Assembly: GCF_001282785.1 (NCBI RefSeq)
Contig: NZ_CVUA01000001.1
Span: forward strand, 2,170,001-2,234,000
Direction of reading: 5' to 3'
Source of the DNA: Halolamina sediminis
Lineage (GTDB): Archaea > Halobacteriota > Halobacteria > Halobacteriales > Haloferacaceae
Length of the DNA: 64,000 nt
Part shown: piece by piece, positions 8,034-15,794 of the stretch
How positions within the stretch are numbered: position 1 is the stretch's first letter
How the letters are laid out: the number at the start of each line of letters is the position of its first letter
Notes under the pieces: generated by a model
Seen by the model: only the letters and a program-made list of their open reading frames with translations
Databases searched by the model: none
Told to the model about the DNA's origin: nothing
Made by a program: the position numbers and the translations under genes

Positions 8034-8504
8034 ATGCCCTCCAGACGTGAGCTGATAGCGGGTGTTGCTGCCACTGTGACTGCAACCGCTGGCTGTCTCG
8101 GTAATGAAGAACTCATCGCTCGGTGTTCCAGTCGAGGCGTGGGCAGCGATTCGCAATATCTTGGAAAGATTGCTCCAATACGAGGTGAAGATCAGGTCTC
8201 CCTCGGGATACTGGTTTCTGACCAAGCCATTACTGGAGAACGGTACCACGCAGTCAGGATACGAGATAGTGATGACGACCTCGTCGCGTCGATTCCACTC
8301 ATGAGCAATCGAGGGATGAGTAGTCTCGACCCCGAGGACTACCCCGTGTTTGGCTCCAGCAGTGACGAACTCTACGCGGTACCGTTGGGCCCCCCACCGG
8401 TTCACGGTGAATACACTGTCTCGTTGACTGACCCGGATGCCGAGCAGATCGCAACCGCAAGTGTTCGGTTCAACTGCTACGCAGAGGGCGAAACGCTTCC
8501 GTAA
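8034..8504 (+). CDS. Putative Tat-exported lipoprotein
   Basis: The 156-residue product starts MPSRRELIAGVAATVTATAGCLG: twin Arg, hydrophobic stretch and a TAGC lipobox with Cys near residue 21, the usual pattern of haloarchaeal Tat lipoproteins. The mature part is predicted to be a beta-rich extracellular domain (GILVSDQAITGERYHAVRI). No family is recognised. Codon use is less GC-biased than in flanking core genes, and it lies between the inverted 17-bp repeats, so it looks like a passenger gene. Opposite-strand frames here are less acidic and rejected. Confidence 0.7.
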   Translation: MPSRRELIAGVAATVTATAGCLGNEELIARCSSRGVGSDSQYLGKIAPIRGEDQVSLGILVSDQAITGERYHAVRIRDSDDDLVASIPLMSNRGMSSLDPEDYPVFGSSSDELYAVPLGPPPVHGEYTVSLTDPDAEQIATASVRFNCYAEGETLP

Positions 8505-8747
8505 CTGAGGCGTTCACCGTGCTGCCTACACCCTCTGTATCGCGTACGCCCCTACTGACAGAAGTTGAGTAGTTGTCGAAGCAAGCTGCTGCATACAGGG
8601 CGTGAGTCTTGCACGACGGTGCAGTCTATTCGAAACCGAGATCATCGGTTAGTTGTGAATACGGCACTTTCGATTGCGCTACGTGACGAGCCAGCGCGCA
8701 GATTTATGATCGTGCTCCTCGTAACTCGGAAGTGAGGAGAGCTACAG

Positions 8748-9056
8748 ATGTGCGGGGAGCAGATCTCGCTCGACACCATTCTCGATGCTGTCCGTGACCT
8801 CGGGTATGACGGCATTGATCGGGCTGAAGGGTTTCCAGACGAAGCAAGCGGACAAGTCGCACTCCCTGAACAACATCGCCGAGAACCCCCAGAAGGACTG
8901 CGGCGCTTTCTCCCGCGTGTCTACTGTGACGCAGGCAATCCAGACCTCGTTCCTGAGGACCTCCGCGCGGCTGTTGAACAGTACGGCTGGACTGTCCAAG
9001 CAATGGGACGGGACGGCCAGACAGTGACGGTTGTCATCTCGAAGAATGGTGTGTAG
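8748..9056 (+). CDS. Small protein of unknown function in the island
   Basis: The 102-residue product starts MCGEQISLDTILDAVRDLG. It is acidic and soluble, with a helical N-terminus and a C-terminal RAAVEQYGWTVQAMGRDG segment ending in a beta strand. A GAGGAG ribosome site lies about 10 bp before the ATG. It resembles no family I can name. A competing minus-strand frame (8742-9125) is Cys-rich and not acidic, so it is less likely. No gene is evident between 8505 and 8747 or between 9057 and 9164. Confidence 0.55.
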   Translation: MCGEQISLDTILDAVRDLGYDGIDRAEGFPDEASGQVALPEQHRREPPEGLRRFLPRVYCDAGNPDLVPEDLRAAVEQYGWTVQAMGRDGQTVTVVISKNGV

Positions 9057-9164
9057 TGGGTGAACGTCTCTGGTCGATTGGTCTGTCGAGATCGTCGTCC
9101 CACCAACGGACACCAAACGCCCCATTGATCCTCCGTATCTCGCACGCCGATCCTATCAGTTCTC

Positions 9165-9181
9165 GAGGGTTTCAACAGAGC
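9165..9181 (+). repeat. 17-bp terminal-type repeat, direct copy (internal)
   Basis: GAGGGTTTCAACAGAGC is the exact inverse of 7924-7940 and differs by one base from 11176-11192. Its last eight bases (AACAGAGC) became the target duplication of the IS6 element, so the IS inserted precisely at the edge of this repeat. Confidence 0.7.
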
Positions 9182-9926
9182 GGCACTGTCAAGTTAAGCC
9201 AGTTTGAGAAGTGAGCAGTTCGTTGGTTTTGGTGTCTATGCGAAACCAAGAACTGCTCAAAGAGACGTTGAACACAGCGAATGTTGAATGTTGGGAGCGA
9301 GAGCGGACGGCGACGCCCGTCAGGGCGTTCGCCGTCCGCCTCCACGCGACCGGCTGTTCGCTTCGAGAAACGAAAGAAATTCTCCGATTATTCGGCGTAG
9401 AACGCTCACATCAAGCGATCTGCCAATGGGTTCACCGAGTCGCTGATAGCGTCGGCGACCCGCCGACGGCGCAGCCGTCAAGGGTCGCAGTTGACGAGAC
9501 CGCTATCAAAATCAATGGCGAATGGTCTTGGCTGTACGCTGCAATAGATCTCGACACAAAACTGATTCTTGATGTGGAGCTGTTCGGACGACATGGGACT
9601 GATCCAGCGGCTGCGTTCCTTCACGGACTCCGTGAGAAACACGATCTCTCCGACGCTGTGTTTCTCGTTGACCAGTTCGGGTATAGGACTGCCCTCTCTC
9701 GCTTAGGGCTCAACGGTCGGGTTGACTATACCGACCGAAACCACATCGAAAAGTGGTTTCACACCCTCAAAATGCGCATCGACCGTTTCCACAACTCCTG
9801 GGTCGGCAGTCGGGCAAGCGCACGCGAATGGCTTGAACAATTTGTGCATTACTACAACTACCAGAGACCGCATCAATCGCTCGACGAACAAACGCCAGCA
9901 GAAGCCGTGCTTAACTAGACAGTGCC
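9182..9926 (+). mobile_element. IS6-family insertion sequence, complete, 745 bp
   Basis: The ends are GGCACTGTC-A-AGTTAAGC on the left and the reverse complement of GGCACTGTC-T-AGTTAAGC on the right, an 18-bp terminal inverted repeat with one mismatch. Both flanks carry the 8-bp direct duplication AACAGAGC (9174-9181 and 9927-9934), typical of IS6. The single transposase gene is intact. The perfect duplication suggests recent simple insertion. The right end lies 52 bp before the isomerase start codon. Confidence 0.95.
9238..9918 (+). CDS. IS6-family transposase
   Basis: The 226-residue DDE transposase has an N-terminal helix-turn-helix-like region (about residues 25-65, SLRETKEILRLFGVERSHQ), then catalytic Asp86 (AVDETAI), Asp145 (LVDQFG) and Glu171 (HIEKWFH). 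It closes with the family's FHNSWVGS and YYNYQRPHQSL motifs. The full catalytic triad and lack of frameshift indicate an active or recently active enzyme. The ATG at 9238 is chosen because upstream codons overlap the terminal repeat. Confidence 0.95.
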   Translation: MRNQELLKETLNTANVECWERERTATPVRAFAVRLHATGCSLRETKEILRLFGVERSHQAICQWVHRVADSVGDPPTAQPSRVAVDETAIKINGEWSWLYAAIDLDTKLILDVELFGRHGTDPAAAFLHGLREKHDLSDAVFLVDQFGYRTALSRLGLNGRVDYTDRNHIEKWFHTLKMRIDRFHNSWVGSRASAREWLEQFVHYYNYQRPHQSLDEQTPAEAVLN

Positions 9927-9978
9927 AACAGAGCCATACAACAGTATTGTTTTGCCACCTCCTGTACGAACTCGGGTA

Positions 9979-11061
9979 ATGACGGCGCAGGACTCCTCGG
10001 AGACTGAAGACCGAAAGGACGACCACCTTCAAATCGTTCAGGATCGGGACGTCGAAACGACAGGGACGGGCTTCGACGACGTCCGACTCATCCATAACGC
10101 GCTTCCGGAACTTGATTACGACGCGATCGATCCCTCCATCGACTTCCTGGGTCACGACTTATCTGCCCCGATCTTCATCGAGAGCATGACTGGCGGGCAC
10201 CAGAACACGACGGAGATTAATCGGGCGCTGGCCCGGGCCGCCAGCGAGACCGGCATCGCCATGGGTCTCGGTAGCCAGCGAGCGGGCCTCGAACTCGACG
10301 ACGAACGCGTCCTCGAATCGTACACCGTCGTCCGCGATGCCGCGCCCGATGCGTTCATCTACGGGAACCTCGGCGCTGCACAGCTCCGAGAGTACGACAT
10401 CGGAATGGTCGAGCAGGCAGTCGAAATGATCGACGCCGACGCGCTCGCGGTTCACCTGAACTTCCTTCAGGAAGCCACCCAACCTGAAGGCGATGTCGAC
10501 GGGCGGAACTGTGTAGCTGCGATCGAACGAGTGTCCGAGGCACTCTCGGTGCCGATTATCGTCAAGGAAACGGGCAACGGAATTTCCGGAGAGACTGCTC
10601 GCGAGCTAACTGCGGCAGGCGTTGACGCGATCGACGTCGCTGGTAAAGGCGGAACGACGTGGTCCGGGATCGAAGCCTATCGCGCAGCAGCCGCGAACGC
10701 GCCGCGGCAGCAACGAATCGGCACGCTGTTCCGAGAATGGGGCATCCCGACCGCTGCAAGTACGATCGAGTGTGTTACCGAACACGACTGCGTAATTGCG
10801 AGTGGTGGTGTCCGAACGGGATTGGACGTGGCAAAAGCGATTGCCCTAGGTGCCCACGCCGGCGGGTTGGCGAAACCGTTCTTGAAACCAGCCACAGACG
10901 GGCCAGACGCTGTCATCGAACGGGTCGAAGACCTGATCGCCGAGCTGCGGACAGCGATGTTCGTCACCGGCTCGGGGTCGATCGATGAACTTCAGCAGGT
11001 AGAATACGTGTTGCACGGAGAGACACGCGAGTACGTGGAACAACGAACCAGTAGCGAGTAG
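9979..11061 (+). CDS. fni: Type 2 isopentenyl-diphosphate delta-isomerase
   Basis: The 360-residue FMN enzyme interconverts isopentenyl and dimethylallyl diphosphate for archaeal lipid and carotenoid synthesis. Seen in the sequence are N-terminal [61 protein letters not shown] and [14 protein letters not shown]. The length fits the family. It lies inside the repeat-bounded island, away from other mevalonate genes, with lower GC than its neighbours. It may be an extra copy. The IS6 insertion lies 52 bp upstream, so its promoter may be altered or supplied by the IS. Confidence 0.95.
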   Translation: MTAQDSSETEDRKDDHLQIVQDRDVETTGTGFDDVRLIHNALPELDYDAIDPSIDFLGHDLSAPIFIESMTGGHQNTTEINRALARAASETGIAMGLGSQRAGLELDDERVLESYTVVRDAAPDAFIYGNLGAAQLREYDIGMVEQAVEMIDADALAVHLNFLQEATQPEGDVDGRNCVAAIERVSEALSVPIIVKETGNGISGETARELTAAGVDAIDVAGKGGTTWSGIEAYRAAAANAPRQQRIGTLFREWGIPTAASTIECVTEHDCVIASGGVRTGLDVAKAIALGAHAGGLAKPFLKPATDGPDAVIERVEDLIAELRTAMFVTGSGSIDELQQVEYVLHGETREYVEQRTSSE

Positions 11062-11175
11062 TACCGAGTTCCCCAGCCTCAGCAGGATAGATTGAACAAC
11101 ACCAGGAAAGAGAGAGCCGACGGCGATATCTGTCCAGCCTGTACTTACTGACTATCGCGGAATCTCTCACAGGCG

Positions 11176-11192
11176 GAGGGTTTCAACAGCGC
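11176..11192 (+). repeat. 17-bp terminal-type repeat, direct copy (right edge of island)
   Basis: GAGGGTTTCAACAGCGC differs by one base from 9165-9181 and is the inverse of 7924-7940. With the left copy it bounds the 3.27-kb island. The right fragment of the split repeat begins at the very next base, so this marks the right boundary of the inserted DNA. Confidence 0.7.
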
Positions 11193-11250
11193 CCAACGAC
11201 CGAACTGCTGTCGCTATCGGAGTCGCTGTCCCAGTTACCAACGACCGAAC
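11193..11250 (+). repeat. Right fragment of a split dispersed repeat
   Basis: These 58 bases match 62833-62890 at 47 of 58 positions without gaps. The shared core is GAACTGCTGTCGC and a terminal CCAACGA-CGAAC. In the intact copy this segment follows three bases after the part found here at 7871-7907. Confidence 0.75.
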
Positions 11251-11268
11251 CACCACCGAGAACCGAAA

Positions 11269-12531
11269 CTACTCCTCCTCGCCCCAGCGCAGCCCGTCGT
11301 ACGTCGACCGCGACTCGCTGCCGAACGTCTCCTCGAACTTCCGGCGGATCGCCGCCTTCTCGCCGGCGCCGATCTTCGCGAGCTCGTCGGCCTTCCCGAT
11401 CGCCTCCGGCGGCCCGCGCTCGGTCGCGACCTCGCTCAGAAGCTGGGTCGTCAGCGCCTCGCGAGTCTCGGGGTCCCGCGTGACGGCGTAGGGGGCCTCG
11501 ATCTTGTACGTCACGTCGGTCCGCGGGTCGTAGAGGTAGCAGAACGTCACCTCGTAACACTCCGGCTCCAGTCGGCGCTCGATCCCCATCGCGTCGCCGT
11601 CGACGGACATCGGCTCGTCGGACGACCCGCGGGAGCGGAACCACGAGGTGAACGTGAGGTCGGACTCCTCCCGAGCAGCGGACGGGTCGTCGGCGCTCTC
11701 GTCGAGCGCGTCGTCGCGCTGCTCCAGCAGGCGGGTGAACAGCGCGGCGTCGTCGGTCCACGGCGTCGGCACGCGATCGGAGAGCGTCCGGACGATGAAC
11801 CGGGAGGTGGGGTTCTTCACGAACCCCGCGATCGGGACGCCGCGCTCGACGAACTGCTCGACCAGCCGGACGTAGTTCTCGACGATCGCCTGCGGCGCTG
11901 CCTCCTTCGTGGCCTCCGCCAGCGCGGGGTCGCGGGACTCCCAGTTGAACAGCCGCTTGGGGTAGAGCGGCCCATCGAGCAGCAGTAGCTCCTCCACCTG
12001 CTCGGCGTGTTCGAGCGCGTGGGAGGACTCCGCGAGATACAGCGCGAGCTCGTGGGTCACCTCGTCGGCGAACTCGCTCACCGCCGGGACTTGGAGCACC
12101 TTCCGGCGGCTGTAGCCCTCGTCGTAGTTGCGCCACTCCTCGCCGTACTCGCGGGTGGCGTCGCTGGCGTGGACGGTCGCGACCATCGAGCGCGAGCGGT
12201 GGAGATCGAGATCCGTCGGCGCCGAGGCCATCGCCGCCTGTGCCACGTCGAGCAGCAGCCCGTTCTTGAACCCGGTGGGGTTGAGCGTCCCCGCGTCGAG
12301 CCCGTGGGTCGTCTCGAACGGTCGGTCCGCGAGCGCCACGTCGTCGATCGCGGCGGCCCGGAGGGCCGGCTCGGCGAGCGGTTCGACCACGATCCGGCCG
12401 TCCTCCCGCAGCGGGTCGAGCAGCCCCCACGCGCGGTCGGCGTGGTCGTCGTGGTCGGAGTCGTCGACGGTGCCCGCGATGGAGGCCGCGATCCGGGCGA
12501 TAGTGTCGACGTGGATAGGATCGAGCGTCAC
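11269..12531 (-). CDS. nurA: NurA domain nuclease
   Basis: The product is about 420 residues with NurA features: an N-terminal Asp-rich nuclease core, a central PLYPKRLFNWESRD section, and VERGVPIAGFVKNPTSRFIVR near the middle. NurA is a nuclease that pairs with HerA at DNA double-strand breaks. The start is uncertain: a GTG at 12531 (VTLDPIHVDTIARIA) fits the family N-terminus as I recall it, while another GTG at 12576 adds 15 Pro/Arg-containing residues. Its likely HerA partner lies at 5476-7311, beyond the island. Confidence 0.82.
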   Translation of the reverse strand: MTLDPIHVDTIARIAASIAGTVDDSDHDDHADRAWGLLDPLREDGRIVVEPLAEPALRAAAIDDVALADRPFETTHGLDAGTLNPTGFKNGLLLDVAQAAMASAPTDLDLHRSRSMVATVHASDATREYGEEWRNYDEGYSRRKVLQVPAVSEFADEVTHELALYLAESSHALEHAEQVEELLLLDGPLYPKRLFNWESRDPALAEATKEAAPQAIVENYVRLVEQFVERGVPIAGFVKNPTSRFIVRTLSDRVPTPWTDDAALFTRLLEQRDDALDESADDPSAAREESDLTFTSWFRSRGSSDEPMSVDGDAMGIERRLEPECYEVTFCYLYDPRTDVTYKIEAPYAVTRDPETREALTTQLLSEVATERGPPEAIGKADELAKIGAGEKAAIRRKFEETFGSESRSTYDGLRWGEEE

Positions 12532-12614
12532 TGCCCGTCGGTGGGGCGCGGCCGGGGAAAACTCCCCCGGCTGCACACGGAAGAGCGAAGTGACCCCCGA
12601 TACAACGCCGACGT

Positions 12615-12821
12615 ATGGCTACGCTGCAGGAGTTCGTGACCCGGCTCGTCACCGACCTGCCCGAGATGGGACGGCTGTTCGAGGGCGTCGTGACACAGGA
12701 CCCGCTGTCGGCCGTCTCGGCCGCCGTCGGTGCCCTCTTCGTGATCGCCGCCAGCGGTGCGCTGGGCTACCTCGCGTTCGGCGGCCTGATCGACCTGCTG
12801 GGCGCGAGTTCGACGCGGTAG
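12615..12821 (+). CDS. Small single-helix membrane protein
   Basis: The 68-residue product has a soluble N-terminus (MATLQEFVTRLVTDLPEMG) and one hydrophobic helix at about residues 32-60 (AAVGALFVIAASGALGYLAFGG). It is divergent from nurA and convergent with the mer-like gene, ending eight bases before that stop codon. The family is not recognised, and the small size makes the function unreadable. Confidence 0.7.
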   Translation: MATLQEFVTRLVTDLPEMGRLFEGVVTQDPLSAVSAAVGALFVIAASGALGYLAFGGLIDLLGASSTR

Positions 12822-12829
12822 TCGTCCGA

Positions 12830-13840
12830 TCAGCCCTGTTTCTCCGCCTCCTCCAGCGCCTCGCTGGCTAGCTCGACCGCCGCGTCGAGATCCGGCCCCA
12901 GCGGCGAGCCACAGACGACGCCGTCGGCGTGATCCAACACCGCCGCCAGCCGGTCGGCCACCTCCTCGACGGTGCCCGCGGCGGCGAAGGCGTCGATCAT
13001 GGCTGGCGTCACGCGCTCGAACGCCTCGGTAAAGGCGCCCTCACTGATCCTCTCGCCCACCGCGGCAGCGCGCTCGGCGTCGATGTCGTGCCGGGCGAGC
13101 ACCGGCTCGGGCGCGCCGGCGGCGATGAACGCCACGGGCGGCCGTGCGGCCTCGCGGGCGGCCTCGCGATCGGCCGCGACGCTCACGCTGGCGTACGCGA
13201 GGAAGTCGAACTCGCCGCGGTGGTCGGGGCGCTCGTCCAGCCCCTCCGCGACCCGGTCGGCCGCCCACGCGAGGTCCCGGGGGTGTGAGCCGTTGAACAG
13301 CAGTCCCTCGGCGTGTTTCGCGGCCATCCGGCACATGTGTGGCCCCTCCCCGCCGACGTAGACGGGGAGCTCCCCCGGCGGCTCGTAGTTCAGGCCGGCG
13401 TCCTCGGCGGCGAACGTGCCGTCGTGGTCGACGCGCTCGCCGTTCCAGAGCCGCTTCGCGACCTTGAACGCCTCCAGCACCGAGCGCAGGCCGCGATCGT
13501 CGCCGTCGACGCCGAGGTTCCGCAGCGTCGAGGGGTCGCCCGGGCCGATCCCGAACACGCCGCGGCCGCCCGAGTGCTCGTCAAGCGTGGCCATTCGGGA
13601 CGCGAGCGCGACGGGATGGCTCTCGTGGGGGTTGGCGACCCCCGGGCCGAGCCGGATCGAGTCGGTTCGCTCGGCGATCGCCGTGAGCGCCTGGAACGGG
13701 TCGCGGTTGTTGTAGTGTGAGGAGACGAACGCGGCGTCGAACCCCGCCGCCTCGGCGGTTTCGGCGAGCTCGGCGAGGCGGCCAACGGGGTGTTCGGGGG
13801 TGAGTTCGATCCCGCGGCGGATGGGGGTGGGTTCGGGCAT
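12830..13840 (-). CDS. mer: F420-dependent LLM-class oxidoreductase, methylene-tetrahydromethanopterin reductase type
   Basis: The 336-residue product belongs to the bacterial-luciferase-like F420 enzymes: FDAAFVSSHYNNRDPFQAL, IRLGPGVANPHESHPVALA (the Mer-type motif) and GPGDPSTLRNLGV. Mer reduces methylene- to methyl-tetrahydromethanopterin in methanogens. In haloarchaea the homologue is thought to serve folate-type one-carbon metabolism. Its start lies four bases after the stop of cofE, so it shares an operon with an F420 tail-making enzyme. The cofactor is well supported and the exact substrate is inferred. Confidence 0.85.
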   Translation of the reverse strand: MPEPTPIRRGIELTPEHPVGRLAELAETAEAAGFDAAFVSSHYNNRDPFQALTAIAERTDSIRLGPGVANPHESHPVALASRMATLDEHSGGRGVFGIGPGDPSTLRNLGVDGDDRGLRSVLEAFKVAKRLWNGERVDHDGTFAAEDAGLNYEPPGELPVYVGGEGPHMCRMAAKHAEGLLFNGSHPRDLAWAADRVAEGLDERPDHRGEFDFLAYASVSVAADREAAREAARPPVAFIAAGAPEPVLARHDIDAERAAAVGERISEGAFTEAFERVTPAMIDAFAAAGTVEEVADRLAAVLDHADGVVCGSPLGPDLDAAVELASEALEEAEKQG

Positions 13841-13843
13841 CGA

Positions 13844-14602
13844 TCAGTCCTCGTACTTCCAGCCACGTAGCGCTTGGCGCACGAAGTCCCCGCGCATCTC
13901 GCGGAACATGTTGTCGCTGCCGTCGTGGTCGCCGAACGCCCAGTCCCGGACGACGACGACCGGGTCGCCGCCGTCACCCTCGCCGGAGAGGAGGTTGGCG
14001 GCGCCCGCGAGCTCGTCGACGACGCTCTGGACGGTCACCTGCAGTTCGTGGCCGTCGCGGTCGGTCTCGCCGCGCCAGTCCCGGGAGGCGGGCATCCCCG
14101 CCCAGCCGATCGCAACGCCGCGCTGGCCGTGGCGGAACGGCCGGCCGGAGGTGTCGGTGACGATCACGGGCGGCGACTCGGGGAGGTTCCCGTGAATGCG
14201 CTCGGCGGACTGACTCGGTCGTTCGGGCAGCAGGAGGAGGTCGTGGTCCGGGACGTTCGAGCGGTCGATCCCGGCGTTGACGCTGACGTGGCCAAAGGGC
14301 GCCTCGGTGAGGATGAACGGCTCGTCCATCACCACGTCGGTACTGTTCTCGAGGACGGCCTGTGCGAACCGCGGGTCCTTCTCGTCGCCGGAGATCTCCT
14401 CCAGGTTCCGGGCGATCTCCTTCGCCCGCGGGCCGGCGGGGAACTCCTCCAGGTCGGCGGTCCGGCCCTCGGCCTTGGAGACGACGGTCGAGGCGACACA
14501 GACCACGTCGTCGGGCCGGAGGTCGACCCGCTCGGCGATCATCGCGGCCAGATCGTCGCCCGCCCGTATCTCCGGGAGGTCGGAGACGGCGAACAGCTCC
14601 AT
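13844..14602 (-). CDS. cofE: Coenzyme F420-0:L-glutamate ligase
   Basis: The 252-residue product matches CofE, which adds glutamates to F420-0 using GTP. Seen are MELFAVSDLPEIRAGDDLA, VVCVASTVVSKAEGR, a VNAGIDRSN segment and PVIVTDTSGRPFRHGQ. The ATG at 14602 removes an unrelated upstream extension and gives the family's usual start. It is upstream of the mer-like gene in the same operon. cofD lies about 2.5 kb away on the other strand. Confidence 0.95.
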   Translation of the reverse strand: MELFAVSDLPEIRAGDDLAAMIAERVDLRPDDVVCVASTVVSKAEGRTADLEEFPAGPRAKEIARNLEEISGDEKDPRFAQAVLENSTDVVMDEPFILTEAPFGHVSVNAGIDRSNVPDHDLLLLPERPSQSAERIHGNLPESPPVIVTDTSGRPFRHGQRGVAIGWAGMPASRDWRGETDRDGHELQVTVQSVVDELAGAANLLSGEGDGGDPVVVVRDWAFGDHDGSDNMFREMRGDFVRQALRGWKYED

Positions 14603-14715
14603 ACCCGCTACTCCGGGCCGGCACACAAAAGTCGTGCTGAAGGGGCGAGCCGGCCTTCGAGGGGCCACGAAAACAACAGGAATACGTAGAACGACTGAGA
14701 ACCCCCCGGTAATTG

Positions 14716-15579
14716 ATGCGGGATCAGGATTTCCTCGAGTCCGAGTGGGACTACTGCCTGGTGCTCGACGCGTGTCGCTACGACGTGTTCAGCGAGATCT
14801 ACGACGAGTATCTGGACGGGCGGCTGGAGAAGCGACGCAGCGCCGGATCGTCGACGCCGGAGTGGGCGTACCGCAACTTCACCGGCCACCACGACATCGC
14901 CTACTTCTCGGGCAACCCGTTCATCAACGATCTCGGGATCCCGCTGAACGAGCTGAAGTGGGGCGCCAGCTGTGACTACGAGTGGACCGCCTCCGACCAC
15001 ATCACCGAAGTGTTCGACGTCTGGAAGACGGGCTGGGACGACGATCTGGGCACGGTCCCCCCCGAGGGGATCACCGAGGCGTTCCGGAACAACCGCGACG
15101 CCGTCGAGCGCGCCGAGCGCACCGTCCTGCACTACATGCAGCCCCACGCCCCCTACCTCTCCCGCGGGAAGGGACAGAAGCTCAAACAGATCCAGAAGGG
15201 GATCCGGAAACAGGAGGAAGCCGAGAACGGCGACGCGGAGGCCGACGGCGGCACGCTCGCGTCGATGAGCGACACGCTCCGGACCAACGTCGAGAGCGTG
15301 CTCGACGGCAGCGAACTCGCCCAGAAAGCCGGGCTCTGGCTCGAACTCGACCCGGCGGACGTGATGAAAAACGGCACGCAGGAGGCCGCACTCGGGCTGT
15401 ACGAGGAGAACCTCCGGATCGTGCTGGAGGACATCGCCGCGTTCGTCGACGAGCTCGACGGCGACGTGGTGGTGACGGCCGACCACGGCGAAGCGTTCGG
15501 CGAGGAGGGCGTCTGGGAGCACCACATCGAGACCCACATCCCGCCGCTGGTCGAAGTGCCGTGGCTGGAGCTTGATTGA
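14716..15579 (+). CDS. Sulfatase / alkaline-phosphatase superfamily protein
   Basis: The 287-residue product has the metal-site pattern of this superfamily: CLVLDACRYDVF near the N-terminus (metal-binding Asp and a possible nucleophile nearby), HYMQPHAPYL in the middle and DVVVTADHGEAFGEEG with the C-terminal Asp-His near residue 260. Haloarchaea hold many such proteins near surface glycan genes, but here it stands alone. A TTG one codon upstream is an alternative start. Substrate unknown. Confidence 0.82.
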   Translation: MRDQDFLESEWDYCLVLDACRYDVFSEIYDEYLDGRLEKRRSAGSSTPEWAYRNFTGHHDIAYFSGNPFINDLGIPLNELKWGASCDYEWTASDHITEVFDVWKTGWDDDLGTVPPEGITEAFRNNRDAVERAERTVLHYMQPHAPYLSRGKGQKLKQIQKGIRKQEEAENGDAEADGGTLASMSDTLRTNVESVLDGSELAQKAGLWLELDPADVMKNGTQEAALGLYEENLRIVLEDIAAFVDELDGDVVVTADHGEAFGEEGVWEHHIETHIPPLVEVPWLELD

Positions 15580-15602
15580 CCGCGGCACGTTGAGCCGCGG
15601 TC
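15578..15602 (+). terminator. Hairpin after the sulfatase-like gene
   Basis: A perfect 9-bp stem (GACCGCGGC with GCCGCGGTC) and 7-base loop start at the stop codon. There is no T-run, so its role as terminator is an inference. The remaining 190 bp to 15794 hold no gene I can support. Confidence 0.4.
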
Positions 15603-15794
15603 GATCGAGAGTGACGGCGGTACGGGGAGGCGCGGTCGATGCGGCGTAACGGCGAGACGAACCACTCATACTCGCCGAGGCGCAACGTCCCGCCGGGCGG
15701 CAGTGACGAGGGTTACCCCCACCGAGCCCCGTGTGACGATGGATTCTCCCGAGCCGCCCGTTCTACCCGCCGAGCGTCGCCGATAGCGACCACA

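Noticed and set aside
8742-9125. Minus-strand ORF opposite the 102-residue island gene
   Set aside because: It is Cys-rich and not acidic, with no ribosome site. The plus-strand frame has acidic composition and GAGGAG before its ATG.
7924-11192. Target-site duplication for the whole island
   Set aside because: The bases outside 7924 and 11192 do not match, and neither do those around the 7924-9181 unit, so no duplication is claimed.
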